A DNA stretch of 64,000 bases, taken from contig OV884058.1 in assembly GCA_930367215.1 (NCBI GenBank), forward strand, positions 174,016,478 through 174,080,477. Direction: 5' to 3'. The DNA comes from Pollenia angustigena. Its lineage: Eukaryota; Arthropoda; Insecta; Diptera; Polleniidae. Within the stretch, counting starts at the first letter, position 1. Each line of letters opens with the position of its first letter. Below the pieces are notes generated by a model that saw only the letters and a program-made list of their open reading frames with translations, was not told where the DNA came from and made no database searches. The translations under genes were made by a program, and so were the position numbers. Of the stretch, positions 33,474 to 44,592 are shown piece after piece.

Positions 33474-35890
33474 CTAGCTGACCCGGTCTACGTTGCTGGC
33501 CCTAAGTAAACATTAGTTTTGTATTACCACACGATTTAAATTGAGCATTTAACGAAATTTACGGCCTTTAAAATAAAAATCCATGGAATACCTATCATAA
33601 ATTTTTTTTAAAAAATAACTTACATATGGTGTGGATATGGGCTCAATCAAAAAAGAATAAGTTGGACCATGGCGATAATTTTAAAGAAAAAATCGTCCAA
33701 ATCGGTCAAGCCGTTCTCAAATCATGCTCTTAATAAAAAAAGTGGGCGTAAAAGTAGGCGTGGTAATTTTTTCTTTCGATGAAAACGTAAAATAAATTAA
33801 TACGAACAGTTAAAAGAAAAATTAGTCAAATCGATGGAGCAGTTTTTTGATTTTAGGTAAATCGAAAAAAGTGGGGGTAAAAGTGGGCGGGGCAAAATTT
33901 TCTTTCCGTAAAAACCTAAGTTAAACCATGGCGATCATTTTGAAGAAAAAATCGTCCAAATCGGTCAAGTCGTTCTCCAGTTATGCGCTTAATAGAAAAA
34001 GTGGGCGTAAAAGTAGGCGTGGTAAATTTTTCTATCGATGAAAACTTAAAATGGATTAATACGAACATTTGAAAGATAAATTAGTCAAATCAAAATCGTC
34101 CAAATCGGTCAAGTCGTTCTCCAGTTATGCGCTTAATAGAAAAAGTGGGCGTAAAAGTAGGCGTGGTAAATTTTTCTATCGATGAAAACTTAAAATGGAT
34201 TAATACGAACATTTGAAAGATAAATTAGTCAAATCGATGGAGCAGTTTTTTGATTTTAGGTAAATCGAAAAAAGTGGGCGTAAAAGTGGGCGGGGCAAAA
34301 TTTTCTTTCCGTAAAACCCTAAGGTGGACCATGGCGATCATTTTAAAGAAAAAATCGTCCAAATCGGTCAAGCCGTTCTCAATTTATGCGCTTAATAGAA
34401 AAAGTGGGCGTAAAAGTAGGCGTGGTAAATTTTTCTATCGATGAAAACTTAAAATGGATTAATACTAGGGTTTTTTCCCGGGATTTCTCGTCCCGGGAAT
34501 TCCCGGGAATTTCACTTATTATATTTCCCGTTTTCCCGGGATTTTTGTTGCGGGATCCCGGGAAATAAAAAGTTCTTCTTAGTTTCAGAAAACAGCTATT
34601 TTTACTCTGAAATTTAGTTTTCTTTTCTCTTAAAATTAGCATCTGTGGATGGGTTGTCGATTTGATCAATTATAAGAAATGTGTACAAACGTAAATCAAT
34701 GTCTCCTGCGGCAATAAATCTATTAAAAGCAGAATGGGCAGTGCAACAGTTGATAATTTATAAATTTAGTGAAGTGATGAATTGATAAAGAACATAAATT
34801 CAAAATAAGATGCAGGCAGTAAATTCTCATTGACCATGGACAAGTCTTAAAAATAGGATATACATAAACATATCGCTCCGTTATTGCAACATAGTCGTAT
34901 CTACAAAAAAAAAAATCGAGCTTGGTAATATATCCGGGAAGTGCGGGGAAACCGAAATAAAAAAATAATGAAACTCGTGTAAGTTACTAAAACATACAAT
35001 TTGAAAAACACATTGTCCTAAAGATTACAGATGGACCTAATGAAAAGAAATAGTTTGTAAGAAGTAGTCCGGATGATGCTATTTTTTGCATCAACCTTGA
35101 CATTAGAAGCATGTAACAACGGTGCACTTTTAATTATTTGTCCAACCTCGGTAAAAAAGTAAACGAAATTTTTCGGAAACATGGTAATCAGTAAACAAAA
35201 TCAGAAATATACTCTTTGGCGACTCACTAAACGCTTTGAGTGTGTCAGAAAGTAATTTCCTACGCCGTTAAAAAATGTTAATATATTTATTAAAATATTT
35301 TATATATTTTATGATTTTACTTTTTGATCTCATATCTTGAGTACCTCAATTGTTATGTTTATTTTATCTTGAACTAGATCATCATAATACGGAATTTACT
35401 TATAATAGCCAAAGGTAATAATAATTCAAGTTCCGCTTTCAATCTTCAATTAATTTTTGTAGTATTTAAGCATTTATTTTACTTACTTTGTAAACAAGTT
35501 CCCTCACGTTTGTTTATAAAAATTTTTTTTCATTAATAAAACCAAGTTTAGTTTGTATTATTTGTATGGAGCGGGATCCCGGGATCCCGGGAAATTTAAA
35601 AATTTTTCCCGCTTTCCCGGGAATAGAAAAACTCCGGGAAAAAAAAACTCTAATTAATACGAAGATTTGAAAGAAAAATTAGTCAACTCGATGGAGCCGT
35701 TTTCTGATTTTAGGTAAATCGAAAAAAGTGGGCGTAAAAGTGGGCGGGGCAAAAGTATCCTATGTCCGTCTCCTGGCTCTAAGCTACCTCCCTACCAATT
35801 TTCAGCCAAATCTGTTCTGCCGTTCTTGAGTTATAAGTGGTGTAACTAACACGACTTTCTTTTATATATATAGAAGATAGATAGATAGAA
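33474..35890 (+). repeat. second ACTAGCTGACCCGG repeat, interrupted by a hAT
   Basis: The head is ACTAGCTGACCCGGTCTACG. Tandem units contain AAAGTGGGCGTAAAAGTAGG, AATCGTCCAAATCGGTCAAG and ATTAATACGAAC. The tail is TTCTTTTATATATATAGAAG followed by a short GATA run. A hAT (34466-35652) sits in one unit. No coding domain was recognised. Confidence 0.7.
34466..35652. mobile_element. hAT element with CCCGGG-rich ends and 8-bp TSD
   Basis: The ends TAGGGTTTTTTCCCGGGA and TCCCGG-inverted GAAAAAAAAACTCTA are imperfect inverted repeats. Identical octamers ATTAATAC flank them (34458-34465 and 35653-35660) and fit nTnnnnAn. The sibling tandem unit at 34199-34206 shows the uninterrupted site. Several CCCGGGA and CCCGGGATCCCGGGA palindromes lie near both ends. 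No transposase domain is recognised in 1187 bp. Confidence 0.85.
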
Positions 35891-36045
35891 GATAGAAGAA
35901 GATACATACGAATGTTTTCTAAGCTCGTTTGCACACAAAAAAAAAATTAAAGTTGCACTTCACATAATTTGGTATAGCCGACGGTTGTATTTTCGCCGCC
36001 GTCGTTTTAAAATTTTCAATTTTAGCAAATTTTGGTCACCGTCAA

Positions 36046-36607
36046 CAGGGCTGCCAGGTACTTTTTTCCTTGTCCACAAAAAATGAAAAAAATATCCCCA
36101 AAAATCCCCAAATTAAGAAAAAAAAACCTTAATAAGTAAATATTTTTCTGTTTGTTTTTTTTTTTTTTGACCAAATTTAAAATTTTTTTTTTTTAAAGTA
36201 AAAATAGTAAGAAAAATTTTAATTAGAAATCCCCAAATAAAAATTTTTTGTAAAAAATATTTTTTTATTTTGTTTGTACCCTGAAGGAAAAATAACATAA
36301 ATTTATAAAGTACCTTTAACTCTACCTTTTAACTAAAATGATAATCTTAATAAGGACCTTTTACACCGTATAAGTTGTTGATAAGAGTAAGATAAAAGTT
36401 TTGCTTCTTTTTTTTCATATTTTTAATACGAGACAAAGAAAAATAAGCATAAATATTAAAAGGGAAATATATTAAAAGAGTGTAAAATCCCCAAAAAATC
36501 CCCGAATTTTTTTTTTAAACCCCCAATCCCCAAATGACTTTCTTTGTCCTTTTTGCTCGCATAAAGTCCCCAACTTTGGGAATAAATCCCCAAGTCTGAC
36601 AGCCCTG
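36046..36607. mobile_element. hAT-type MITE with near-exact 8-bp TSD
   Basis: The ends CAGGGCTGCCAGGTA and TCTGACAGCCCTG are inverted. Flanks ACCGTCAA (36038-36045) and GCCGTCAA (36608-36615) match at seven of eight bases. TCCCCAAAAATCCCCAAA motifs are repeated at both ends. It is 562 bp with no transposase. Confidence 0.8.
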
Positions 36608-36723
36608 GCCGTCAACGATATGTGTTACTGGCGTTCTCAACGTCTGCAATGTCACATCGGCTTCGATTGCAATGTTATGACATTTATTACGTAACGATGT
36701 AATCTCTTTCGATAGTTTTCGGC

Positions 36724-36833
36724 ATGAGTTACAGACGCACTTTGTTCTCACTTTTCGAGAAACGATGGAATATTTTGTTTCACATCTTCTCGATGCGAAA
36801 AGTTCTCACTATAGTTACACGACATGGGTACAG
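36724..36833 (+). other. candidate exon ending at a strong splice donor
   Basis: A GC-richer segment is open in more than one plus-strand frame and ends at CAG|GTATGTG (donor GT at 36834-36835). Starting at ATG 36724 the frame gives MSYRRTLFSLFEKRW, then FHIFSMRKVLTIV. Starting at ATG 36765 another frame gives MEYFVSHLLDAKS. No family is recognised. The downstream acceptor was not identified. A minus-strand frame (36516-36751) competes for the same DNA. Confidence 0.3.
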
Positions 36834-36989
36834 GTATGTGTGATGAATTCGAGCTTATTTAAAATCCATTTTGGGATTACATATAATCTTAATTTTTTGC
36901 TTAAACTACAGTTCAATAAACATATTAACGTAAAATTTATTAAAAATCAATTTTTTAAGATACTGAAAACGATATTGTCGATTTAAAAT

Positions 36990-38228
36990 CGTTCTGTTTA
37001 AAAATCGTTTTCCATCACATAAATTAACATAAATTAAATTAAAATTAACAAACTGTAAAAGGAAATCGATTGGAATTGAAGATAAAAATTAAAACCATCG
37101 GTTGGAATTAAAAATTTGTTATCAAAACTAATTCACACTAAGAGTATCAGAAGTCTACCACGATTATAAGTTTACTGTGACTATTAAAAAAATAGTTTGG
37201 AACCCCTGCCTTTAAAACAAAAACGTGTAAAAACGTGTAATGTCATTTTGCTTTGCACTCATATGAAACTTTAAGTGAATATCACGTTTATTTTGTCTAT
37301 TATTCGAATTTTTTATGCTTTTACTTAATTTTTTCTGTCTGTTATAAGCTCGTGATAACTTAAACAAAAAAAAATTCAAATTAATGAAATGTTTATAATT
37401 TTGTGTTTTCCATTCCTATGCCGCATGCATGACATTTTTTTTTCTTTTTATTGTTTAAACTTCATTAAATGCAACATTTTTTTATTCAGTTAAATGGTTG
37501 GTGAGCATTGAAATGAAAATGGAAATGTTTGCTTATTTATTTATAAAATTATTAGAACTTTCCAAAAGAATACAACAACAACAAAAAAAAGAAAACTTTT
37601 TAAGTAGAAAAAATAAATCATGTTAAGGTTAAGCAGCCATGTGTAGAGGAAATTGCATGTTACTGGAAAACAACGAGTACACACAGGTAAATTCAAAGAA
37701 AAAGAATACAATTCTAAACTATTATTGGCATGCAACATATTTATGTTCTTTTTTATTTTTTTTTTTTTTTTGAGGGATTTCAAAAAGAAGACACGAAAAA
37801 AACTAAAACAGCTCGTGCTTGAAGCATGAACACTCAAAATGGGTTTATTGTTCTTTTCATATGATGCCATTTTACACATTTCTATTTCTTTTGGAGTTAC
37901 AAACAACATGTCACTTTTAGTTGAAGTGTTTTTATATTTTTGTTTCAGGTTAAATACATACGAGTATTTAAATATTAACACTGGCTTTGCGTTTTTATGC
38001 AAAAATTTAATTATGTTAAACGGTCCATGCACACACACACACGACAGGCATTAATACAATAACAAAAAAAATTATGGGTCTGCTCGCAACAATAACGGTA
38101 AAAGACATGTATCTCCTACAGTGTCCGTTTGATGTTTAAAGTATCTAAAGGCACAAGTTCTCAATGGTAGATAACATTTATAACTTGTAAAAAAGTGTGG
38201 TTATAAATTTGACTTGTTTAAAGACCAG
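36990..38228. other. AT-rich non-coding stretch
   Basis: A short (CA)n run is at about 38030-38042. The 165-residue minus frame at 37541-38038 is Lys/Phe/Asn-rich with no domain and is treated as spurious. No TIR pair was recognised. Confidence 0.4.
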
Positions 38229-38639
38229 TACTCTGTTCAAGCTTCTGAAAAATGTTGAGCAACATTTTTTATTTCACACGAAAATTTTGACATGTCTCAG
38301 TGTTACCTATCTTGCAAGTTTGTACAATTTGACGTTTTTATTCATGTAGAGTATGCGACATTGTTTGACGTATGTTAACAAACCCCACATGTATTTTACT
38401 AAAATTTATTTTCTTTTTAATAAAAAATAAAAATTTAATAAAAAAGAAAGTAAATATGGATAAAAAACTGTTACCGGTTGTTTTATATTAATTTTTTATT
38501 TCTTTTTAAATAATCAGTTCATATTTTTTTGTTTTTACTTAAAATTCCACGTGAAATAAGTGCAGCTTACATTATTCAACAGTTGTAAAAAAATGTTGCC
38601 TGAAACATTTCGGAACTTTTTTATAAAATGAACAGAGTC
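38229..38639. mobile_element. putative MITE with ACTCTGTTCA ends
   Basis: ACTCTGTTCA (38230-38239) is mirrored by TGAACAGAGT (38629-38638), with ATGTTG/CAACAT motifs further in on both sides. TSD was not resolved. Confidence 0.5.
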
Positions 38640-38647
38640 CAACTCTA

Positions 38648-38955
38648 CCCAGTAAAAAATGTGCTCCAAAAGGAGCAGGTTAAAGTACTTTTTTAAGGGC
38701 TTACTATATTAAAATATTCATTAATGTTTTATTTTTACTTGTTTAAATGCCTTTTTTCAACCATTTTCGTAAACCATAATATATTTTTATTTTTTTCGCT
38801 CTAAAACCATCTTCGTTGTCAGCACTAAAATATCAGCTTTTTTGTGTGTTTTATTCGTTATCATTTACTGCTTTATAAGAGCTCTCTAATTGAAGCGCTT
38901 GATTATGTGCTTTTTCCGTGTAGTGCTTCAAAAAACCCAAATTTTTTTTACTGGG
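38648..38955. mobile_element. TA-flanked MITE with CCCAGTAAAAAA ends
   Basis: CCCAGTAAAAAA and TTTTTTTACTGGG are inverted and flanked by TA on both sides. The interior (TTCATTAATGTTTT, then TTTACTGCTTTATAAGAGCT, then GTAGTGCTTCAAAAAACCC) is repeated at 55580-56040. Confidence 0.7.
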
Positions 38956-39444
38956 TATCAACATTATTTCATAGATATTCCGCACAAGTTTTTTTCATGT
39001 GCGTTTTGACAGCATTTCACGTGAAATGTTGAGTATAGTACCAGGCTTAAGGTAAAAAACCTCCTCCATGATTTTCAAGTGCATAATAAACACCCAGATA
39101 AACTAGAGATTTTGTCTACACTAAAATCCTTAGGAAATGCAACGCCAAGAAAAGGGTGCTCTTCAAAACATTTAATATCAATGATATCGGGACGAATTTG
39201 AAATTCAAGTTATTTTTTGAGAGACCCTGACGTAAACTTTCTAATGGGTCGATTATGTATGGCAACCGAACTTAAGTTCAGATGGCAGTTAACTCTTGCC
39301 AAAAATATATTTCAGATGATAACCGATGTCGATTTCAGTTGCCAAATAATAAATATTTAAGCAACCGTAAGGCTTTGGTTGCTTATAATAAGTTCATTTT
39401 TGTTTAATTGTGTACTTGTTATAACATATTTGTTATTTTTGTTA
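38956..39444. other. non-coding stretch
   Basis: No domain or repeat was recognised. A short minus frame near 39100-39210 looks coding-like but is too short to assign. Confidence 0.3.
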
Positions 39445-40510
39445 CAAGCGAGTATTCCCGAAATTTAAGAAATGTCTCAATGTAGCCAACTAATGAATGA
39501 ATCGCCGTGTTCACGGACCTGACTTTACTGTATGCATGCTGCGTGGAGAATAAACATCCTCAGATGAATATCAATGACCCTCTCAAAGGCCTTGAGCCGA
39601 AATGGCGGCAGGCTGATTAGCCTGCAGTCCTTAGGTTGAGTGTGAAATGTTTTTTCTTCCTTTAAAATTAAAAACGCCCTGCACGTTCCACAGCGGGTAA
39701 AAACGTACGAGAATCGAATAAATTCCGTATAAATAGCGGACAGCCAAGGAATTAGAAAGTCCGCATTCTTCTAAAAGTCGGGCGGAATGATACCATCCAG
39801 ACCAGGGGACTTAAAGGAGTCGAAACTCCTTATCGCCCAATTGAGCCTAGCATAGCACAGAGAGATGGACACAGGTCCTGGTTTTGACAAGCAATTTATC
39901 TTTCGTGGTGATGGAAGAGAGTAACCTGGTATGTGTGTACCAATTAACATCTCCAGCGTCTCCTGACTGTTCGTGGTTCAGCTATCATTAGATTTCTGAA
40001 TGTAGCCAGCCGGGCAAGAAGCCATTATTTTACGTAAGCGGGTTTTCTCCGAGGAGCCTTCCACGACGCTATTGATGTTCCTCTAGGTATTGCGTTTCGC
40101 CGATCTAACCAAGTTCTTAAACCTATCCAATGCTGACTTATATTCCGCCCAGTTTCCCAGATGCTTAGCCATATTGAATATCCTACAATGGTCTTTGCGA
40201 GACTGTGCATTATCAGGGCTAAACAATGGTTGCTTTCCCCATAACCACTGGACTGCAGGCTAGTGCCGTTGCCTAACGCTGCGTCTCCGATAGGAAGTCC
40301 ATTTCACTCTCCGTAACGCCACTAATGACAGGGGCTGATCCCAGAGAACTAGCAACCAGACAAACCTGATAGTCTCGCTTCATTCTTTCCCTATTCAGAA
40401 AAGTACAAATCACTAAAGGGCCGAAACCCTAATTGAAACTCAACATATCTGAGGTCGGAAAAGGAACAGTCATTAGAGATTGTCCCGGCTTGTAGCCTTT
40501 CTGAACATTG
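39445..40510 (-). pseudogene. LINE ORF2, endonuclease end to early reverse transcriptase (inverted half)
   Basis: The minus strand from about 40510 reads, in several frames, SDLRYVEFQLGF (endonuclease end), NLVRSAKRNT, KSPGLDGIIPP, then CRLISLPPFRLKAFERVID, then STQHAYSKVRS followed by TAIHSLVGYIET. These are the linker and first RT blocks of I/LOA/R1-type LINEs (KSPGPDGI, ISL-SF-LKTLERLID, QHAY-KGRS-ETAL). Stops and frameshifts are common. The remaining RT blocks lie on the plus strand at 40540-40942. Confidence 0.8.
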
Positions 40511-40539
40511 AGGATCTGATTCCAATGTGACTCAATCTT

Positions 40540-40942
40540 GGAATTAATGAGGAAGTTGGGGGGTTGACGATTTGTAGATTCATTGAAAATCTACTCGGCA
40601 ACAGGATCATTGAATCTACGATGGGTGCTACCAATGTTGGCAGATTTGTGTACAGGGGCACCCCGCAAGGTGGGGTGCTTTCACCTCTATTATGGAACAT
40701 GACGATAAACACTTTGAGTCAGTTCGACAGATTGGGGATAAAAAACCGTCACGTATGAAGGAAACATTGTGGTGGCGGCCATTGGTAAACATAGGGAAAC
40801 ATTGTTCCGCTGTATGAAATCTTAATTGCAGATTCTAAGCTCCAGGAATACCTCCTGGGTAGGAAGTGGGGCCTTGGTACTAGAAGCGTTAAATGGATCT
40901 TTGAGGCTGTGGTAAAACCGATCCTCTTCTATGGGGTCATAA
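40540..40942 (+). pseudogene. LINE reverse transcriptase, later blocks (non-inverted half)
   Basis: The plus strand reads TICRFIENLLGNRII, then YRGTPQGGVLSPLLWNM, then, after lost YADD-containing sequence and frameshifts, GRKWGLGTRSVKWIFEAVV followed by KPILFYGVI. RGTPQGGVLSPLLW is the RT block preceding the catalytic YADD in I/LOA/R1-type LINEs, and KWGL...W-Y-AVV-PIL-YG is the following region. It directly continues the protein interrupted at 39445. The 3' end and tail are missing. Confidence 0.8.
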
Positions 40943-41049
40943 TTTAGAGGTTTGCCAATTTTTTTCGTAAAACATAAAAGTTAATTAATATATAATAACC
41001 CACGAAAAACTAGACTAAGGCTCGTTTTCACAACTTACCTATAGCTTAA

Positions 41050-41206
41050 GGTAGGATTTTATCGGCCGTATAAAAAGTGTTCCATTATTACAACTTTACT
41101 TTAACCTTACAGGTAGGATGGAACTTAATTTACTTTATCGCTCACTTAAGGTTAAAGTAAAGTTTTAATAATGAAACACTTTTTATAAGGCCGGTTAAAG
41201 TCTACC
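41050..41206. mobile_element. 157-bp hairpin element
   Basis: Arms of about 60 bp (GGCCGTATAAAAAGTGTTCC, then ACTTTACTTTAACCTTA, and their inverted copies) pair with about eight mismatches around a 36-bp loop. This is a fold-back MITE. No TSD is defined. Confidence 0.7.
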
Positions 41207-42729
41207 AACGCCCTAAGAACGAATTTTTTAATTTTATTCAACTCTTAAAAGTAAGAGAAAATGGATTATTTTAAGAGTAGATCAGACGCAAATCTATCAA
41301 TAAAAATATGTTTTAATGAGCTGCTATCACACTCTACATTAAAATGTACTACAAAATTCCAACTGTAACCAATTAGCAGCTTATTTGACATAAACAAATA
41401 AATTCATATTATGACTGCAAATATTAATTTATCACTTTTTTCCAATTTAATGAATATTTAAACAAGCCTTTTTTTCTTAAATCTAAATTTTTTTCAACTC
41501 CTTGGAATAAAAGATTATTTAAAGTAAATAAATACATTACACTTTAAGCGTTTTTAAGTTAAGCCCAATTTGTAAACCGGTTGTTTTGTTACAACAATTT
41601 TTTTTTTTTTTTTTTAAATAAAAAAGTCATAGCAACAACAACCACAAGTGATATTTTACCAATATTAGTCTTCTAAATATAAAAAAGTTGATGAAAAAAA
41701 AAAATAAAGAAAAAGAAACACAGTTAAATCGATCATTTGACCGGTACCCAGTTGTTGTTACACGCAACACAGCAACAAACTCATGCAAACAGCCGGCCAA
41801 CCAACCGACAGACACCATGCCACACAAACCAACAACATTTAACATCCATCTACAGTGTGCTGTTTTGTAAAAATGTGGCTTAATTAAGTTTAAGCCGGTT
41901 TGCCGTTTTTTTTTTTTTCATTAAATTTCAATTTATTTTTAATACAAAGAAGTTCTTTTATTAAATTTTACATACTGGTTTCATTTTATAATTTTTTCCT
42001 TGTAGTTAATTTGTTAAAATATGTAATAATTTTCTAAGATTTATTAATAGAAATAAACAGTTTATTTGTAATTTATTATTATTGGTAGTTGTTTTTTTAA
42101 GGAGAAATTATTCACTATTAATTGTTCAAAATAATTATTATCTAAAAAAATATATATTTTTGTAATCAGTTTTTTTTCTGATCGACAAAATATAAACAAT
42201 ATAATTTATATCATATTCTCTGTTTAAAAAATCCCAAAAATACATACAAATAAAATACTTACATACATTTACCAATATATATTTAAGTGACATTTACCAC
42301 AAATACGAACAGTGGGTGAGAAAAGTTTTTTAAACAATAGAAAATTAAAAGCTTTTGATAAATTAATTATGTTTTTTCAATTTTTTCTCATGTCATTTTG
42401 AAGCTTAATTTTATAAATAAATTTTATTTCCAAATCTTAAGTTAACCCTCGTAACATTCAGCTATGTTCAGTTTAAAGTAAGAGAGCGCAAAAATCGCCC
42501 GATATTTGGACTAACCTAGTATTTAAACATCAAGAAAAAAAATTGCCTTTAAGCATTTTTTTTTCTCGTTTTACTTTGCTGTAGTGCTTCTGGCCGGGAA
42601 TGTCATACGTGTCTTATTACAATATTCTGTAAAGTGTTAAATCCATTTTAACGCATTTGGATTAGGGAAAATCCACGTGAGATCCTTCAGTTACAACAAC
42701 AAAAAATGACACAATTATTGATCTTGAAA
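41207..42729. other. AT-rich non-coding stretch
   Basis: A T run is at about 41600-41615, with GTTGTT/AACAAC-rich sequence at 41625-41770. TTAACCCTCGTAACATTC at 42443 resembles a TTAA-type element end, but no partner was found. No gene. Confidence 0.4.
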
Positions 42730-43080
42730 TCAGTAGCTCTTACAGTTACTGCCTGACCGGCCAGCCCATAAACTGCAGCAAACAGTCACTCTTCGTGAGT
42801 GCATTGGTTTTTCGACAGTCACTCTTGTAATATCATTTGCTCAAATGCGGCAATTCTGCTTATTGACGAATCCACTGAGGTGAAAATGTGCCTCATCACT
42901 GAAAATGATTTTCTTCGAAAATTGATCATCCACTGTTGCCATTTCTTGCCATAATTCTGACCATTGACGACGCACAGTAGCGCCCGTAGAGCAAACGAGG
43001 TTGCAAAAATCAAAATTTTCATGAGCACCGACGAAGTTTTGAATAAACTCATGTTATAGGAAACTTTTCAACGATTTCAA
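42730..43080 (-). pseudogene. mariner-type transposase, first catalytic region
   Basis: The minus strand (frame different from the longest open frame) reads KIIFSDEAHFHLSGFVNKQN, then CRIWANDITR, then EKPMHSRRVTV. This is the conserved mariner block with the first catalytic Asp in FSDEAHF, followed by VNKQNCRIW. The N-terminal part of what may be the same element lies at 44400-44592. Frameshifts make it inactive. Confidence 0.8.
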
Positions 43081-44399
43081 ATCTGCCACTCTTAATAATA
43101 TCACATTTTTAGTTTAGAAGATATAGCCGTTCAAAGTTGACCGACTTTCGGTTTTCAAAAAAACACACAATTTTTAGTAAATTTGTTGCGATTTCAGGTG
43201 TAATATCACGAAAAATAGGTAACGAATCGCCTTATTTTTTGTTTGTATTGATTGATGCATTTATTAAATGTGTAATGATAAAAAAAAAATGAACTGTTTG
43301 CTTTGTGTTTCTCCTGGTAAATCACTATTTAAAAACTATCCGTTTTTTCACTATTTTTCAACTTTGACGGAAAATAACAAAAATCTATATTTTTCTATAT
43401 TTGCCATATTTGCAAAATCTGTTCTTTGATTATTTCTTTACATAATTCAAAAATTTTATCTGCCCGTACGTGCCCGTTTGGCTTCTAGAGGTAAAAAAGG
43501 TTAAAAAGACATGGTTGCCATACTAATATTGCGGTTTAATAAAATTCTTTAATTTGGCCCCTACAGCGCGTAGGATGCTCCTAGATGGGTCAAATGTATG
43601 ACCAACCCCACTTTATTATTTATTGCCGAATTTCGGTTTTTTTAGTTATTTCAATAAACTAAACCATTTTTGAGTTACGCGAATATATGCTGTGCAGCGC
43701 CTTACATTTTCGAAATAACGGTATATCTTGAAAACAAGAGCTAATTTAAAAAAACGGTTAGCACCACTGAATTCAGCGTCCCCAATTAGGGTGAAATGCC
43801 AGGTGCGCGGCATTCGAGTTATCGAGTATTCGAGTTATTCGAGTTATTGAAGAAATAAGCTCAACACATTCGGCTAATTCGGCGAAATTATGACATTTTG
43901 AGTATGACATAACTTTTGAAAAAAAAATTTTAAAATTTTTTTTCGTTCATATATGTTCCTTATAAGATAAAAGGAACATTCTCACCAAATTTCATTAAAA
44001 TCGGAAGGGGTCGTGTCCCACTCTTGGTCGTTTTGACATGGAATTACCCATATACCGAAAATACAGAAAATTGAAAAAATAAATTTAAAAAAAAAAAATT
44101 TTTTTTTTTAATTTGTTGGGTAATAATTTAGAACCCTAAAGAAAAAAAAAATAAAAACAATCTAAAAATGTAAAAATAATTTTTTTTTAGGTACCATAAA
44201 ATTGATTTTTCTACTAATTTTAACTTTGATAACCCATAAGTAGGCCCCTACACAGCGTAGCACCCTTTTCAAATGCACATTTCATAGGCTGAACAGTTAT
44301 CTATCATATGCTGTTTAAACTGTTCAATTACCTTATTCGGTTCAAAAGATATGATTTTTGCAACGAAAAAACTCAAATGGCGCCACTGTGCGACGTTTG
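43081..44399. other. repeat-rich stretch between mariner fragments
   Basis: 43615-43800 (TTGCCGAATTTCGGTTTTTT, then ATAACGGTATATCT, then AGCACCACTGAATTCAGCG) is a copy of the unit tandemly repeated at 61393-61880. The rest is AT-rich. It may be one or more insertions that split the mariner element. Confidence 0.5.
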
Positions 44400-44592
44400 G
44401 AATGGTCAAGATCTCCTAAATACCCGGTTTGCTCAAATTTTTGCACGATTTTTCCGATTGTACACACATTTGGACGATTAAATTGACGGAAAAATCACGA
44501 AGTGCACGATATGCATTTCGATTTGAACGCCCATTTTCATAATAAGCCTGAATAGATTTAACGCGTTGCTCGATTGAGTACCTTTCCATGGT
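44400..44592 (-). pseudogene. mariner-type transposase N-terminus
   Basis: From an ATG at 44590-44592 the minus strand reads MERYSIEQRVKSIQAYYENG, then RSNRNAYRALRDF. After a frameshift it gives CTIGKIVQKFEQTGYLGDL. MERYSIEQR...YYENxRS is a typical mariner N-terminal helix-turn-helix start, and TIxxIVxKFExTGxVxD its second helix-turn-helix. Confidence 0.8.

Noticed and set aside
37541..38038. 165-residue minus-strand frame
   Set aside because: It is Lys/Phe/Asn-rich and spans an A/T homopolymer run. It has no motif and is likely a chance frame in AT-rich DNA.
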